From assembly GCF_005796205.1 (NCBI RefSeq), contig NZ_VAHN01000006.1, forward strand, positions 1-64,000: a stretch of DNA of 64,000 nt. The letters are read 5' to 3'. Positions 27,884 to 36,122 of the stretch are shown one piece after another (positions within the stretch are counted from its first letter, which is position 1; every line of letters starts with the position of its first letter). Under the pieces are notes generated by a model. It did not search any database. It was not told the DNA's origin and saw only the letters and a program-made list of their open reading frames with translations. The translations under genes and the position numbers were made by a program. The stretch comes from Pseudarthrobacter sp. NamE2. GTDB lineage: Bacteria > Actinomycetota > Actinomycetes > Actinomycetales > Micrococcaceae.

Positions 27884-28960
27884 ATGGACCGTGCATCTTT
27901 CGATCCTGACCGGACTTTGCGGTGGGCCGTCGCCGGAGCCGGGACCATCTCCCGCAGCATCGTGCCCGATCTGCAGGCCATACCCGGCAACCAGGTAGAG
28001 GTCGTCTTCAGTAGGGACCCGGCAAACGCAGCCCGCTTCGCTAAGGAGTTTAATCTGGCCCGCTGGACCGATGACTTCGCATCGGTGGTACAGGACCCAT
28101 TGGTCGATGTGCTGTATCTCGCGACGCCCTTCGCTACTCACGCTGCAATGGCCCGTGAGGCGCTGCTGGCCGGCAAACATGTAGTCATCGAAAAGCCCAT
28201 GGCAATGAACGCGGACGAGGTCGAGGAACTGTTCACCTTGGCTGGAAGCCAAAGCCTGTTCCTTATGGAAGCCATGTGGATGAAGTTCAACCCTGCGTTC
28301 CAGCACCTTTTCGAACTCCTGGATTCAGGGGTGATCGGGAAACCATCAAGCCTGCGCGCTGGTTTCGGCTTTCCGCTGATCCCTGATGGCGGCAGCAGAT
28401 GGGACCCGGCACGCAGTGGCGGAACCTTGCTGGATCAAGGGATCTACCCTGTGACCTTGGCTCACGCCATCTTTGGAGAACCGACAGATGTCCATGCCCG
28501 CGGATGCCTCCGCGACGACGGCCTCGACTTCGCCGAACACTTCACCCTTGACTTTGAAGAGGGCCGGTTCGCCCAGTGCGCCAGTTCAATGACTGAATTT
28601 GTTGACCCGACCGCGTCAATCAGCGGCACGTTGGGGTGGATCACAATCCCGGGTATGTTTTGGACATCGACAACTCTTCTGATGCACGCCGGTTCCTGGG
28701 CCAAGATGTTCGCCCCGGAACCGATAGAGCACGACCGCGAAGGCAACGGATACGTCCCCATGCTCCGGGCCGCCGGAGAGGCCATCCGCTCAGGAGCCAC
28801 GCAGCATCCGATACATCCCGCGTCCGACACGATTGCCGTATTCCGAACCCTAGACGCCATTAGTAAGCAGGTTAAGGAATCAGCCGCAAGGTTCCCGTTT
28901 GATGCCTCCCAAGGAAGCAGACCTACTGAATCGAGGGATGATGCCTGCCTGCCCCGCTGA
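27884..28960 (+). CDS. Gfo/Idh/MocA-family oxidoreductase
   Basis: A 358-residue NAD(P)-dependent sugar or glycoside oxidoreductase. The N-terminal Rossmann fold has WAVAGAGTISRSIVPDLQAI near residue 12. The substrate Lys lies in the EKP motif VVIEKPMAMN near residue 105, followed by FLMEAMWMKFNPAF, typical of the dihydrodiol/xylose dehydrogenase branch. The C-terminal domain contains GGTLLDQGIYPVTLAHAIFG. AGGTGA precedes the ATG. It lies 152 bp after the GH43 remnant and before the MFS carrier, in the same direction, in what may be one long catabolic transcription unit. The substrate is unknown; a free sugar such as xylose or glucose is plausible. Confidence 0.9.
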   Translation: MDRASFDPDRTLRWAVAGAGTISRSIVPDLQAIPGNQVEVVFSRDPANAARFAKEFNLARWTDDFASVVQDPLVDVLYLATPFATHAAMAREALLAGKHVVIEKPMAMNADEVEELFTLAGSQSLFLMEAMWMKFNPAFQHLFELLDSGVIGKPSSLRAGFGFPLIPDGGSRWDPARSGGTLLDQGIYPVTLAHAIFGEPTDVHARGCLRDDGLDFAEHFTLDFEEGRFAQCASSMTEFVDPTASISGTLGWITIPGMFWTSTTLLMHAGSWAKMFAPEPIEHDREGNGYVPMLRAAGEAIRSGATQHPIHPASDTIAVFRTLDAISKQVKESAARFPFDASQGSRPTESRDDACLPR

Positions 28961-28999
28961 TTTTCTTCTGGCGGCTTCTGCTATGCCCGGCAGCAGTTC

Positions 29000-30454
29000 A
29001 TGCCCGACAGCAGGATCCAAACAGACCGCCCTGCCAGCGGTGTCAGTAAGGCGCCGGCCGTGAATGCCGGCGCTGTTCCCGACGGCAACACGAAAACGAC
29101 GAAGGGTATGGACCAAGGGGACGGAGAAACCGTAGCCCCTCATATGCCCGAAGCGGCAGGGCCATTTCCGGCACTGGCCGGTGACCCACTGGTGCCGACG
29201 CGGGCGTCCGCGGGCGGTGTGGGAACGGTCGGGCTGGGAACCGTTGGCCTCCTGGTCTTCGCAACGTTCGGTGGAGCCATGGCTCTGATTGCGCCTATGG
29301 CTTTTTCGCTCTCACTTCGATTGGAGGTGCTGGCGCCCGGGCGGGTCGAACTGCTCGGTTACACAATCGGCATTGGGTCGGTTTTTTCACTCCTTGCTTC
29401 CCCGCTCACCGGAATTCTGAGCGACCGGACCCGGAGCCGTTGGGGCCGACGCCGGCCCTTCACCTGTGCCGGTCTGGTGCTGGGTATCGTGGCAACCCCG
29501 GTGATGGCCTTCGCCACGGATCCCCTCATCCTCACCGCAGGGTGGGTGCTGTCCACTATCGGGTGGGGTACCGCACTGGGTTCCATCGGGAATTACCAGG
29601 CGGACCGTCTGCCTCCCCACCAACGGGGGAAGATTTCAGCCCTCACGGTACTGACGATGCACGTAGCGCCGGTAGCAGGAATCCTGCTCATCGGACTCGT
29701 AAGCAAAGACGCGTTCTGGGTCTTCGGGATCCCTTCGCTGGTCGGCACCATCTGCGTGGCTTCCTTCATCATTTTCGTGAAGGAAGGGGACAACCGGGAC
29801 GCCGGGCCTCTTGAACCGCTGTCGCTTCGGCGTTTCCTTGCCAGCTTCGTGTTCAACCCGCGGAAGGAACCTGACTTCGCCTGGACCTGGCTGGGCAGAT
29901 TCGTCTTTTTCTTCGGCCTATCCCTAACGACGAGCTTCAGCACCTTTTTCTACGCCCAACGCCTCGGGATAGGAGTTTCAATGGTTGCTTCAGCCTTGGC
30001 GGTCATCTCGGCAGCCAGTGTTTTGAGCGCCGTTTTCGGATCCATCGGTGCAGGGTGGCTTTCAGACCACTGGGCCCGCCGTCGCCCGTTCATCATGGTC
30101 GCCACAGTCCTGTTTGCCCTGGGTGCCTCGCTCACCGCCTTCGCGCATGACCTTGTAGCGCTGGTGGCAGGGACGCTTGTTTCATCCCTCGGGATCGCGA
30201 TCTTCAGCGCCGTCGGCCAGGCGCTGGTCCTGGACGTCCTGCCCCACAGGCAGACGCAGGCCGGACGCTTTATGGCCATCACAAGCTTCGCGCAGAAAAT
30301 CCCCGGGGCACTGGCCCCATTCGCCGCCACATTACTGCTGTCCCTCACCAGCGTCGGCGACGAGAAGAACTACACGGTGCTCTACCTGAGCGCTGGCATG
30401 CTGGCGCTGGCCGGAGGACTCATCACCTTGCTGACGGTCAAATCAGTCCGCTAA
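29000..30454 (+). CDS. MFS transporter, probable glycoside or sugar carrier (copy 1)
   Basis: A 12-span major facilitator of up to 484 residues with a long polar N-terminus. The loop 2-3 signature is SDRTRSRWGRRRPF, repeated in the second half as SDHWARRRPF. It is a clear paralogue of the carrier at 34730-36088; compare PDFAWTWLGRFVFFFGLSLT and PDFAWNWLGRFVFFMGLYFN, each followed by a matching FFYAQRL. The start is uncertain: the ATG at 29000 lacks a good ribosome site, and the ATG at 29108 (GAAGGGT ahead) would shorten it to 448 residues, closer to its paralogue. It stands directly before uidA, so import of a glucuronide or its sugar is a reasonable guess. Confidence 0.85.
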   Translation: MPDSRIQTDRPASGVSKAPAVNAGAVPDGNTKTTKGMDQGDGETVAPHMPEAAGPFPALAGDPLVPTRASAGGVGTVGLGTVGLLVFATFGGAMALIAPMAFSLSLRLEVLAPGRVELLGYTIGIGSVFSLLASPLTGILSDRTRSRWGRRRPFTCAGLVLGIVATPVMAFATDPLILTAGWVLSTIGWGTALGSIGNYQADRLPPHQRGKISALTVLTMHVAPVAGILLIGLVSKDAFWVFGIPSLVGTICVASFIIFVKEGDNRDAGPLEPLSLRRFLASFVFNPRKEPDFAWTWLGRFVFFFGLSLTTSFSTFFYAQRLGIGVSMVASALAVISAASVLSAVFGSIGAGWLSDHWARRRPFIMVATVLFALGASLTAFAHDLVALVAGTLVSSLGIAIFSAVGQALVLDVLPHRQTQAGRFMAITSFAQKIPGALAPFAATLLLSLTSVGDEKNYTVLYLSAGMLALAGGLITLLTVKSVR

Positions 30455-30566
30455 AAACGGCTCCGGTCATCGCAGGCCAGCCATGAACAGTGCCGCAGAC
30501 CGTTGCAGCGCCCTCACCATCTCGCAATCATCAACCCATTTGTACTAACCCGCAGGAGGAAACGCA

Positions 30567-32420
30567 GTGCTAAAGCCCCGCCCCACACTCACCCGAGAAC
30601 TTGTAAACCTCGATGGTCTCTGGCGCTTCGCCATCGAAGACGCAAACGTGCCCAGGCCCTGGACCGGAGCCCTGGAAACCAGACTTGAAGCCCCCGTGCC
30701 CTCCAGTTACAACGACCTCTATACCGACCCTGAAATCCGTAACCACGTCGGATGGGTGTGGTACCAGAGGACCGTACGTGTGCCCCGCGGCTGGGCAGGG
30801 GAGCGAGTGATCCTCCGCCTGGACGCGGCGACACACGAGGGCAAAGTTTACGTCGATGACGTTCTTGTCGCCCGGCACGTCGGAGGCTACACACCATTCG
30901 AAGCCGACATCACCGATCACGTCTCACCAGGCGCGGAATTCAGGCTCACGGTCGGAGTAAGCAACGAGCTGACCAGCACGACCATCCCCCCCGGCAGCAT
31001 CAGCGTGACCCAGGACGGGCGGCGCCAGCAGACCTACCTGCACGACTTCTACAACTACGCAGGCCTGGCCCGGTCGGTGTGGCTCTACAGCAAACCCGAG
31101 CGCCATATCAGCGACATCACCATCGTCACCGGCGTCATCGGGCAGACAGGTGTCGTCGACTACTCCGTGGCAGCCAGCCACGAAACAACCGTCCGGGTCC
31201 GCGCCCTGGACGCCACGGGGTGCGAAGTCGCGACGGCAGAAGGAAGCAACGGAACCCTCAGCATTGAGGCGGTCACTCTCTGGCAGCCGGGAGCGGCGTA
31301 CCTCTACGACCTCGTGGTCGAGCTGCTCGACGGCGAGGAAGTGATCGACAGCTACACCGAACCGTTCGGAGTCAGGACGGTCGAAGTGCGCGGAACCCAG
31401 TTCCTCATCAACGGCAAACCGTTCTACTTCACCGGCTTCGGCAAACACGAAGACACGGCGGTCCGCGGCAAGGGCCACGACAACGCCTACCTGGTGCACG
31501 ACTTCCAGCTGCTGGAGTGGGCCGGAGCGAACTCCTTCAGAACCTCGCACTACCCTTACGCCGAAGAGGTGCTGGAATTCGCTGACCGCAATGGGATTGT
31601 CGTCGTTGACGAGACTGCTGCGGTCGGACTGAACCTGGGCGTCCAGGGAGGGCTGACCGGGATCGGTCCCAAGCCCACCTTCTCCCCGGAAACCTTCAAT
31701 CATGAGACCCAGGCTGCCCACGCGCAGCACCTCCGCGAGCTGATAGCCCGGGACAAGAACCACCCCAGTGTCGTGATGTGGAGCATCGCCAATGAGCCGG
31801 CTTCCAACGAAGAAGGAGCCCGCGAATACTTCGAGCCCCTGGTGCAGCTCGCGCGGGAACTGGACCCCACCCGTCCCTTGACCTACGCCGCCGTTATGTT
31901 CGCAACCTTCCAGAACGACAAAATCGCTGACCTCTTCGACGTCCTCAGCATCAACCGCTACTACGGCTGGTACGTGTTCACGGGTGACCTGGCAACCGCG
32001 GAACAGTACCTGGAAGGCGATCTTCGCGGCTGGGTGCAGGCTTTCGGCAAGCCCATCATGATGAGCGAATACGGAGCCGACACGATGCCCGGACAGCACT
32101 CGGTGTGGGATATGCCCTGGAGCGAGGAGTACCAGCAGTCCTACCTCGACATGAACCACCGGGTCTTTGACAGGATCGAGGCCTTCATCGGAGAACATGT
32201 CTGGAACTTCGCCGATTTCCAAACCTCCAACGGCATCCACCGCGTGGACGGCAACAGGAAAGGCGTCTTCACCCGGGACCGGAAGCCGAAATCAGCAGCA
32301 CACACCCTCCGCGCCCGCTGGACAGGCCTGAACGGCAGCAAACCTTCCGCGAACGAAACAGCAATCCCCGACGAAGAAACAAAAACCCGGCCCGTACCTG
32401 CCCTGGAGGGAGCAAAATGA
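30567..32420 (+). CDS. uidA: Beta-glucuronidase, GH2
   Basis: A 617-residue GH2 enzyme that aligns along its whole length with E. coli GusA: sugar-binding domain (1-180), immunoglobulin-like domain (about 180-275) and TIM barrel (about 275-600). The acid/base Glu410 is in WSIANEPASN. The nucleophile Glu501 is in MMSEYGADTM. The NXK motif that reads the glucuronate carboxylate is present in GNRKGVFTRDRKPKS. No signal peptide is seen, so the enzyme is cytosolic and needs an imported substrate. The start is GTG at 30567 with GGAGGA six bases before. The stop overlaps the SDR start (ATGA). Released glucuronate would enter uxaC-uxuB-manD in this window. Confidence 0.97.
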   Translation: MLKPRPTLTRELVNLDGLWRFAIEDANVPRPWTGALETRLEAPVPSSYNDLYTDPEIRNHVGWVWYQRTVRVPRGWAGERVILRLDAATHEGKVYVDDVLVARHVGGYTPFEADITDHVSPGAEFRLTVGVSNELTSTTIPPGSISVTQDGRRQQTYLHDFYNYAGLARSVWLYSKPERHISDITIVTGVIGQTGVVDYSVAASHETTVRVRALDATGCEVATAEGSNGTLSIEAVTLWQPGAAYLYDLVVELLDGEEVIDSYTEPFGVRTVEVRGTQFLINGKPFYFTGFGKHEDTAVRGKGHDNAYLVHDFQLLEWAGANSFRTSHYPYAEEVLEFADRNGIVVVDETAAVGLNLGVQGGLTGIGPKPTFSPETFNHETQAAHAQHLRELIARDKNHPSVVMWSIANEPASNEEGAREYFEPLVQLARELDPTRPLTYAAVMFATFQNDKIADLFDVLSINRYYGWYVFTGDLATAEQYLEGDLRGWVQAFGKPIMMSEYGADTMPGQHSVWDMPWSEEYQQSYLDMNHRVFDRIEAFIGEHVWNFADFQTSNGIHRVDGNRKGVFTRDRKPKSAAHTLRARWTGLNGSKPSANETAIPDEETKTRPVPALEGAK

Positions 32421-33454
32421 CGGAGACCACTAAACCTCTGACCGGCTCGCGCTCCATCCGGGAATGGCTGGGCCATCCTGCGGGAGGACCGCTGCTGCGG
32501 GGCATGCTCACCCAAGCCGGACAGGACGAAGCAGCCCTCAAACCCATCGAACACTTCGCCCTCCAACAACTGGTCGAACTAGGGGGCGGCCAGTTCCCGC
32601 AATCATTGCTCGATCATCTGGTCCGCGAAGTCAACGAGGGAGTACTCCCCGAGGACACCACTGACAACGGCCAGGTTGGTGCACGGGGAGGGGTGTGGGC
32701 GGAACGGATCTCGGATGCCCGCTTCTCCGGCAAGACCGTGATCGTCACCGGGGCGGGCTCCGGCATCGGACGGGCCACCGCCTCCAGGATCGCGCGAGAA
32801 GGGGGCAGGGTCATTGCTGTGGACATCGCCGCTGACCGGCTCGACGCGCTGGTCACAGCCCACCCGCAGGCAGACATCGTCCCGGTACCCGCCGACATCA
32901 CCAATGATCCGGACATCGCCCGGATCGTTGAAGCCGCCGGCGCCCGGATCGACGCGCTGGCCAACGTCGCCGGGATCATGGACGACATGACGCCACTGCA
33001 CGAGGTTTCCGATGACGTCTGGGACCGGGTGTTCGCGGTCAACGTCGACGGAATGTTCCGCCTCACCCGCGCGGTCCTCCCGGTCATGATTACGGCAGGG
33101 CGGGGATCAATCGTCAACGTCGCTTCCGAGGCAGCACTCCGGGGCAACTCCGCCGGATTGGCCTACACTGCCTCCAAACACGCCGTTCTCGGGGTAACCC
33201 GCAGTACCGCATTCATGTACGCACCTCAAGGGATCCGGGTGAATGCGGTCGCCCCGGGCCCGGTCGCGACCGGAATTGCGGCTACTTTCGGCTCCGAGCT
33301 CGGCGCGAAACGGCTCGGCCCGTTCATGCAGATGATCCCGCCAGTGGCCGAAGCATCACAGTTGGCCGCGTCCATCACTTTCCTGCTCAGCGATGACGGA
33401 ACGAACATCTCTGGCGCTGTCCTGCCCTCGGACGGGGCCTGGTCGGTGCAATAA
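32417..33454 (+). CDS. Short-chain dehydrogenase with an extra N-terminal helical domain
   Basis: A 345-residue protein, about 95 residues longer than a classical SDR. The C-terminal part (about 100-345) is a complete SDR: the nucleotide motif TGAGSGIGRA, NVAGIMDD in the NAG position, the Ser in NVASEAALRG, and the catalytic YTASKHA. The first 95 residues are an acidic, helix-rich segment (SIREWLGHPAGGPLLRGML, then FALQQLVELGGGQFPQSLLD) that I cannot place. It vaguely recalls the helical tails of some GH3 glucosidases. The gene overlaps uidA by 4 bp, so it is made with the glucuronidase. It may oxidise the released aglycone or sugar, and the extension may mediate contact with a partner; both are guesses. 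Confidence 0.85.
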   Translation: MTETTKPLTGSRSIREWLGHPAGGPLLRGMLTQAGQDEAALKPIEHFALQQLVELGGGQFPQSLLDHLVREVNEGVLPEDTTDNGQVGARGGVWAERISDARFSGKTVIVTGAGSGIGRATASRIAREGGRVIAVDIAADRLDALVTAHPQADIVPVPADITNDPDIARIVEAAGARIDALANVAGIMDDMTPLHEVSDDVWDRVFAVNVDGMFRLTRAVLPVMITAGRGSIVNVASEAALRGNSAGLAYTASKHAVLGVTRSTAFMYAPQGIRVNAVAPGPVATGIAATFGSELGAKRLGPFMQMIPPVAEASQLAASITFLLSDDGTNISGAVLPSDGAWSVQ

Positions 33455-33475
33455 GAGAGGCAAAGTCAAAAGGCT

Positions 33476-33518
33476 CCGGGAAAGGGGCGGGCGGGCATAT
33501 CTTCCGGCCCCTTCCCGG
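33476..33518 (+). terminator. GC-rich hairpin after the uidA-SDR operon
   Basis: The arms CCGGGAAAGGGGC and GCCCCTTCCCGG pair with one bulged A, 22 bases after the SDR stop. There is no T-tract. It is a likely terminator. Confidence 0.5.
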
Positions 33519-33599
33519 CACAGCGATGATGCCTCCCTCCCCAAAGGAGCAAAGGGAGTGCTTCACTCAATTCCCAAGGTCGACTATAAGGAGATCCTC

Positions 33600-33677
33600 A
33601 TGAACGAAACTTCCTGCTGTCACTGGACGATCGTCCGCTGCCCCACCACAAACCTGCGCTCCTTGGATGCCAGATGA
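33600..33677 (+). CDS. 25-residue cysteine-containing leader ORF
   Basis: ATG to TGA, beginning MNETSCCHWTIVRC. It has a strong AAGGAG at the right distance, much better than the following gene has. The stop overlaps the next start (ATGA at 33674-33677). Three cysteines in 25 residues is unusual. It may be a translated leader that sets expression of the downstream small protein, or a small protein of its own. Confidence 0.45.
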   Translation: MNETSCCHWTIVRCPTTNLRSLDAR

Positions 33678-33886
33678 CGACTGGATTAGGTCCTTGGCAG
33701 CCCGAAGACGACTGGACCCTGCTTGTCGGCCAGCATATCGAGATCCACGAACAGGGAAAGATTCTCGATCGGGGCCGGGTGGAGGACGTGACAAAGGACG
33801 GGGACGTCCTGTGGCTGGGGATGGATGGACCGAGGTGCCGGCGCCTCATCGAAAAAAATCCTGAAAGGCACGCGAAGGTCCTATAA
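33674..33886 (+). CDS. Small hypothetical protein, SH3-barrel-like
   Basis: A 70-residue protein that I do not recognise. The middle (WTLLVGQHIEIHEQGKILDR followed by GRVEDVTKDGDVLWLG) has alternating strand patterns and glycine turns resembling a small beta-barrel. The C-terminus is basic. Codon use is normal for the window. It has no ribosome site of its own; it is reached through the ATGA overlap with the 25-residue leader. It converges with the TetR gene that starts at 34540 and ends at 33917. It lies between two glycoside operons but shows no obvious link to either. Confidence 0.55.
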   Translation: MTTGLGPWQPEDDWTLLVGQHIEIHEQGKILDRGRVEDVTKDGDVLWLGMDGPRCRRLIEKNPERHAKVL

Positions 33887-33916
33887 GCTTCGCCCAACCA
33901 GGACACCGGCGGCCGC

Positions 33917-34540
33917 TTATTTGTCCTCTGGTGAGCCTATGAACCGCATCAGCGCCTCCATGAGGTGCAGCGTCGGCCGATCGGGATCGAGAAGGAACTG
34001 TATCCGGAGGCCATCGATCATCGCCAGCACCATCGTGACCTTGTCATCGGCGCTGAGTTCCTCGCTGTCATGGGAGGTGGCAAGGCGCTTGCTGGTGAAA
34101 TGCTGGCGCATCCTTTCGCGCCGGGCGATGAAGAAATCGTGCGCCGGGTGACCGGGATTTGTTGCCGCGATCGTGATGGCCAGCCAGTTCCGCAGCTGTT
34201 CGGGATGAGCGAATTCTTCCTGAAGAAGGCTGCTCAGGACCCGCTCCCTGGGCACCTTCGATTCCATGATGCTGCGGGCAAGTTCCATGTCGTCAGCATC
34301 GCGTTGGGCAAGGGCGGCCAGGAGGAGGTCATCCTTCGTGGCGAAATGCCGGAGCAGCGCGGCGTGGGTCACGTTCGCGCGGGCAGCGATGTCTCTCAGG
34401 GACGCCCGCTCATAGCCGTGCTCGGCAAAGCTGGCCGAAGCAGCACGCACGATTTCCGCACGGCGCGCCGGAGTTGTCGCATAGGGGCCGCGGCGGCGTG
34501 ACCCCACCTTTTGTCCGGCGGCTGTTTCGGAAGTGGTCAT
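33917..34540 (-). CDS. TetR-family repressor of the rhamnosidase operon
   Basis: A 207-residue TetR regulator. The helix-turn-helix covers residues about 20-66 (ARRAEIVRAASASFAEHGYE, then LRDIAARANVTHAALLRHF). The ligand domain is helical. A GTG and an ATG stand next to each other at 34543 and 34540; the ATG is taken as start, with AGGA upstream. It is divergent from the MFS-GH78-GH1-SDR genes. Between them lie one perfect and one imperfect copy of an inverted repeat placed exactly over a promoter, so it is very probably an autoregulated repressor of that operon, relieved by a glycoside, aglycone or sugar. It resembles the TetR protein at 20777-21427. Confidence 0.93.
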   Translation of the reverse strand: MTTSETAAGQKVGSRRRGPYATTPARRAEIVRAASASFAEHGYERASLRDIAARANVTHAALLRHFATKDDLLLAALAQRDADDMELARSIMESKVPRERVLSSLLQEEFAHPEQLRNWLAITIAATNPGHPAHDFFIARRERMRQHFTSKRLATSHDSEELSADDKVTMVLAMIDGLRIQFLLDPDRPTLHLMEALMRFIGSPEDK

Positions 34541-34593
34541 CACGGAACTGATCCTTTGTGTTTAACCGGTCAGGGGTGCTTTGAGAGAGGGTC

Positions 34594-34650
34594 TTGCCAA
34601 TTGTAACCACGTTGGCTACTATTTCGGAATGTAACCAGCGTGGTTACATT
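34594..34650 (+). promoter_or_regulatory. Promoter with two TetR operators
   Basis: The promoter reads TTGCCA (34594-34599), a 17-bp spacer, then TACTAT (34617-34622). Operator 1 is GTAACCA-CGT-TGGCTAC (34603-34619) with one mismatch, lying in the spacer and on the -10. Operator 2 spans 34628-34650 as a perfect inverted repeat with 10-base arms, core TGTAACCA-GCG-TGGTTACA, at the expected transcription start. The centres are 28 bp apart. Binding at either would block transcription of the carrier and glycosidase genes. Confidence 0.8.
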
Positions 34651-34729
34651 TACTGGGTTTCGACGTCAGAGTCGCCCAGCTCCGCCCGCGGTGCCGCGGG
34701 CGAAGAGCCACCCGATAAAGGAGTCACAG

Positions 34730-36088
34730 GTGACTACGAACGAGCGCGAGGCTACCGGTCTTGCCGGCGGCATGGCAGCCGCCCAGCCGATGTCAGGTAA
34801 CCAGCCCCCCACGGGCGAGGCCGGCAACACTGTCGGGACCAATGCTGAGGAGCCCCAATCCCCAGTGAGCCGGGGGTATGTCTTCTGGCTGATGCTGGCC
34901 AGCTTCGGCGCATCAATGGCCATGATGGTCCCGCTCTCGTACGGCATCGCGGTTCGCATTACGGAGCTCGCCCCCGGGCAGGAAGAGGTGCTGGGCTACA
35001 TCACCGGCACCGCGCAGTTGATCTACCTGCTTATCAGTCCAATGATCGGGATCTGGAGCGACCGCACGCGGTCCCGGTTCGGGCGCCGCACGCCCTTCAT
35101 CTTCCTCGGCACAGCCATCGGCCTTGCCGGCCTGATCGTCATGGGATCAGCGCCCAACCTGCTGATCGTGGGCGCCGGCTGGGTCTTGGGTATGTCCGGA
35201 TGGTCCATTTCAGGGGGCGCGATCCAGAACCTCATGGCCGACAAGCTGCCTGAACAACAGCGCGGAAAAGTCTCCGCACTTACCGGGTTGATGACCCAGA
35301 TCGCGCCCGTCCTGGGCATCGGAATCGCCTACGCGGTCTCGTCCAACACCCTGCTCGTGTTCGTCGTTCCGGGCGTTGTCGGCGCCGTGCTCCTGGCATT
35401 GTTCCCGCTGATCAAGCCCGAGGGAAGCTCCAAGGATATCGCCGTCCACTCGGACGTCACCGCCAAGTCCCTGGTTGCCAGCTACGGCTTCAACGTCCGT
35501 AAGTACCCCGACTTCGCGTGGAACTGGCTGGGCCGGTTCGTGTTCTTTATGGGCCTGTACTTCAACACCACCTTCGGCACTTTCTTCTACGCACAGCGCC
35601 TCGAGCTCCCGGTCCGGGAAGTAGCCGGTGTCGTCGCCACCATCGGCATGCTTGGCGTCGTCGCAGCCGCGGGCGGCGCGCTGCTGGGCGGGTTCCTGTC
35701 CGACAAACTCAAGCGCCGGCGCCTGTTCGTACTCATCGCTGCGGTTCTCTTCGTTGCAGGTGCAGTAGTCGAGGCCTTTGCCTGGTCATTGCCTCAACTG
35801 ATTGTGGGGGCTGTGCTGATGCAAATGGCGATCGCCGTGTTCGCCACCGTCGATCAGGCCATTATCTTCGCCATCCTGCCCAACCGTACCGAGACCGGGC
35901 GCTACATGGCCGTCGTGGCCTTCGCCCAGAAAATACCCAGCGCCGTCGCCCCGCTCATCGCTTCTCTTGTCATCACGCTCGGTGCTGTGGGCGCGGAAAA
36001 GAATTACACGCTTCTGTATCTGGCCGGCGCTGTCCTTGCCCTGCTGGGCGGTTTGGTGATCGCGCTCAAGGTCAAGACCGTCCGCTAG
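34730..36088 (+). CDS. MFS transporter, probable glycoside or sugar carrier (copy 2)
   Basis: A 452-residue, 12-span major facilitator. Signature loops are SDRTRSRFGRRTPFIFLG and, in the second half, SDKLKRRRLFVLIA. I start it at the GTG at 34730, which has AAAGGAG seven bases before; a longer frame from 34640 would begin inside the operator. About 55 polar residues precede the first span. It is a close paralogue of the carrier at 29000-30454. As first gene after the two-operator promoter and 35 bp before the GH78 gene, it most likely brings in an intact rhamnose-containing or glucose-containing glycoside for cytosolic cleavage. The substrate is inference. Confidence 0.9.
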   Translation: MTTNEREATGLAGGMAAAQPMSGNQPPTGEAGNTVGTNAEEPQSPVSRGYVFWLMLASFGASMAMMVPLSYGIAVRITELAPGQEEVLGYITGTAQLIYLLISPMIGIWSDRTRSRFGRRTPFIFLGTAIGLAGLIVMGSAPNLLIVGAGWVLGMSGWSISGGAIQNLMADKLPEQQRGKVSALTGLMTQIAPVLGIGIAYAVSSNTLLVFVVPGVVGAVLLALFPLIKPEGSSKDIAVHSDVTAKSLVASYGFNVRKYPDFAWNWLGRFVFFMGLYFNTTFGTFFYAQRLELPVREVAGVVATIGMLGVVAAAGGALLGGFLSDKLKRRRLFVLIAAVLFVAGAVVEAFAWSLPQLIVGAVLMQMAIAVFATVDQAIIFAILPNRTETGRYMAVVAFAQKIPSAVAPLIASLVITLGAVGAEKNYTLLYLAGAVLALLGGLVIALKVKTVR

Positions 36089-36122
36089 ACGCTGTTCCCG
36101 TACTCAAGGAAGAAGGACCACA

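Noticed and set aside
34640..34729. Start of the second MFS carrier at 34640
   Set aside because: That GTG lies within the TetR operator at the expected transcription start; the GTG at 34730 has AAAGGAG and matches the paralogue's length.
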